A stretch of DNA of 6,057 nucleotides, from contig JASLHP010000295.1 of NCBI GenBank assembly GCA_030149625.1, positions 1-6,057 on the forward strand. The letters are read 5' to 3'. Below the pieces are notes generated by a model. It did not search any database. It saw nothing but the letters and a program-made list of their open reading frames with translations, and was not told the origin of the DNA. The first letter of the stretch is position 1, and each line of letters starts with the position of its first letter. Of this stretch, positions 5,581 through 6,057 are shown piece after piece. Both the position numbers and the translations under genes were made by a program. This stretch comes from Solirubrobacteraceae bacterium. GTDB lineage: Bacteria; Actinomycetota; Thermoleophilia; Solirubrobacterales; Solirubrobacteraceae.

Positions 5581-6057
5581 TCAAGGACTCAGGTCCGCGC
5601 CGCGGATCTCGCGTCGCTCCACGGTCGCCTCACCGGCGCTGGGATCGCCGTGTGCGGCGCCGACGCGAATCGCTGGCGGCAACCGAGGAATCCCGAAGGC
5701 GTCGAGCAGGCCCTCGTGGGCGTCGCGCTCGGCCACGAACAGGGTCCGCTCTCTACCTGGGTACTCCCAGTCGTGAGGGTATTCACCCGCATAAGCGCGA
5801 CACGCACCCAGCACGGAGTCGGCGCGCCTGGCGGACTCGCGCGCCTTCGCACGATCGCGGCATACGAATACGACCGTCGGCACGACGCCGGTGCGCGGAC
5901 CGTAGCGGCGAGTGTGCAAGGACCAGCCCGCGAGGAAGTGGTCGTAGCGCTCGAGCTTGCGCACAGCCGCGACTGCCCCGACCGCGAGACGATCGTCGAG
6001 CTCCACGATCACGTCGCATGCCACCGCCGTGTGCGCGGAGCCGTCGACCTCGACGAT
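5581..6057 (-). CDS. Replication-relaxation-like protein, C-terminal part (cut by window end)
   Basis: The frame is open from the right edge to a TGA at 5581-5583, giving 158 visible residues; the true N-terminus is outside the window. A GTG at 6022-6024 could serve as a start, but the 11 codons before it stay in frame and read sensibly (IVEVDGSAHTA), so the gene is best treated as truncated by the window. The visible part matches the C-terminal core of replication-relaxation proteins. CDVIVELDDR is the counterpart of their FxLExDRGT strand, VRKLERYDHFL is the helix with conserved Lys and Tyr, PTVVFVCRDRAKARE is the following strand and helix, and RTLFVAERD forms a last strand. The end (about 120-158) is less conserved-looking. 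It faces the SSB gene tail to tail. With the winged-helix part unseen, an unrelated protein sharing the nuclease-like fold is possible. Confidence 0.68.
   Translation of the reverse strand: MVEVDGSAHTAVACDVIVELDDRLAVGAVAAVRKLERYDHFLAGWSLHTRRYGPRTGVVPTVVFVCRDRAKARESARRADSVLGACRAYAGEYPHDWEYPGRERTLFVAERDAHEGLLDAFGIPRLPPAIRVGAAHGDPSAGEATVERREIRGADLSP

Noticed and set aside
1..6057. CRISPR array, tRNA, rRNA, insertion sequence or integrase attachment site
   Set aside because: No regularly spaced repeats, no tRNA cloverleaf or rRNA-like stretch, no transposase motifs and no paired direct repeats of att length were seen on reading both strands. A tRNA or covariance-model scan could not be run.

Overview
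The window is a high-GC stretch (well over 60% G+C by eye, with codon third positions mostly G or C). It looks like an actinobacterial chromosome or a large mobile element. The protein styles (a short SSB with two Trp-rich strands, replication-relaxation proteins and a conserved HTH protein of unknown function) remind me of Thermoleophilia / Solirubrobacterales. That placement is from memory of the families and not from a search.

Layout. Bases 1-61 may hold the last 19 codons of an upstream gene (weak). Bases 62-523 have no convincing gene but contain a perfect 24-bp palindrome (369-392), a reasonable -35/-10 pair (432-460) and a strong ribosome binding site. Next come a conserved protein of unknown function with a C-terminal helix-turn-helix-like segment (524-1480) and, overlapping it by 4 bases, an OmpR-type regulator (1477-2205). 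This regulator's receiver domain has lost its phospho-acceptor Asp and the other switch residues. A 231-base gap rich in inverted repeats (2206-2436) precedes a membrane-anchored VirD4/TraD-like coupling ATPase (2437-4053). After a 15-bp GC hairpin and a short pentanucleotide repeat come a replication-relaxation-family protein (4201-4965) and a single-stranded-DNA-binding protein (5049-5504). A hairpin separates these from a convergent gene on the minus strand, cut by the window end, which carries the C-terminal part of a second replication-relaxation-like protein (5581-6057).

How the parts fit. A coupling ATPase, two replication-relaxation proteins and an SSB side by side point to the DNA-processing and transfer module of an integrative-conjugative element or plasmid. 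The coupling ATPase would drive DNA export, the replication-relaxation proteins would act on the element's DNA, and the SSB would protect single strands. The HTH protein and the phosphorylation-independent regulator, translationally coupled at the head of the module, are the likely controllers. No relaxase, integrase, attachment site or histidine kinase is visible here, so the mobile-element reading remains an inference from gene content.
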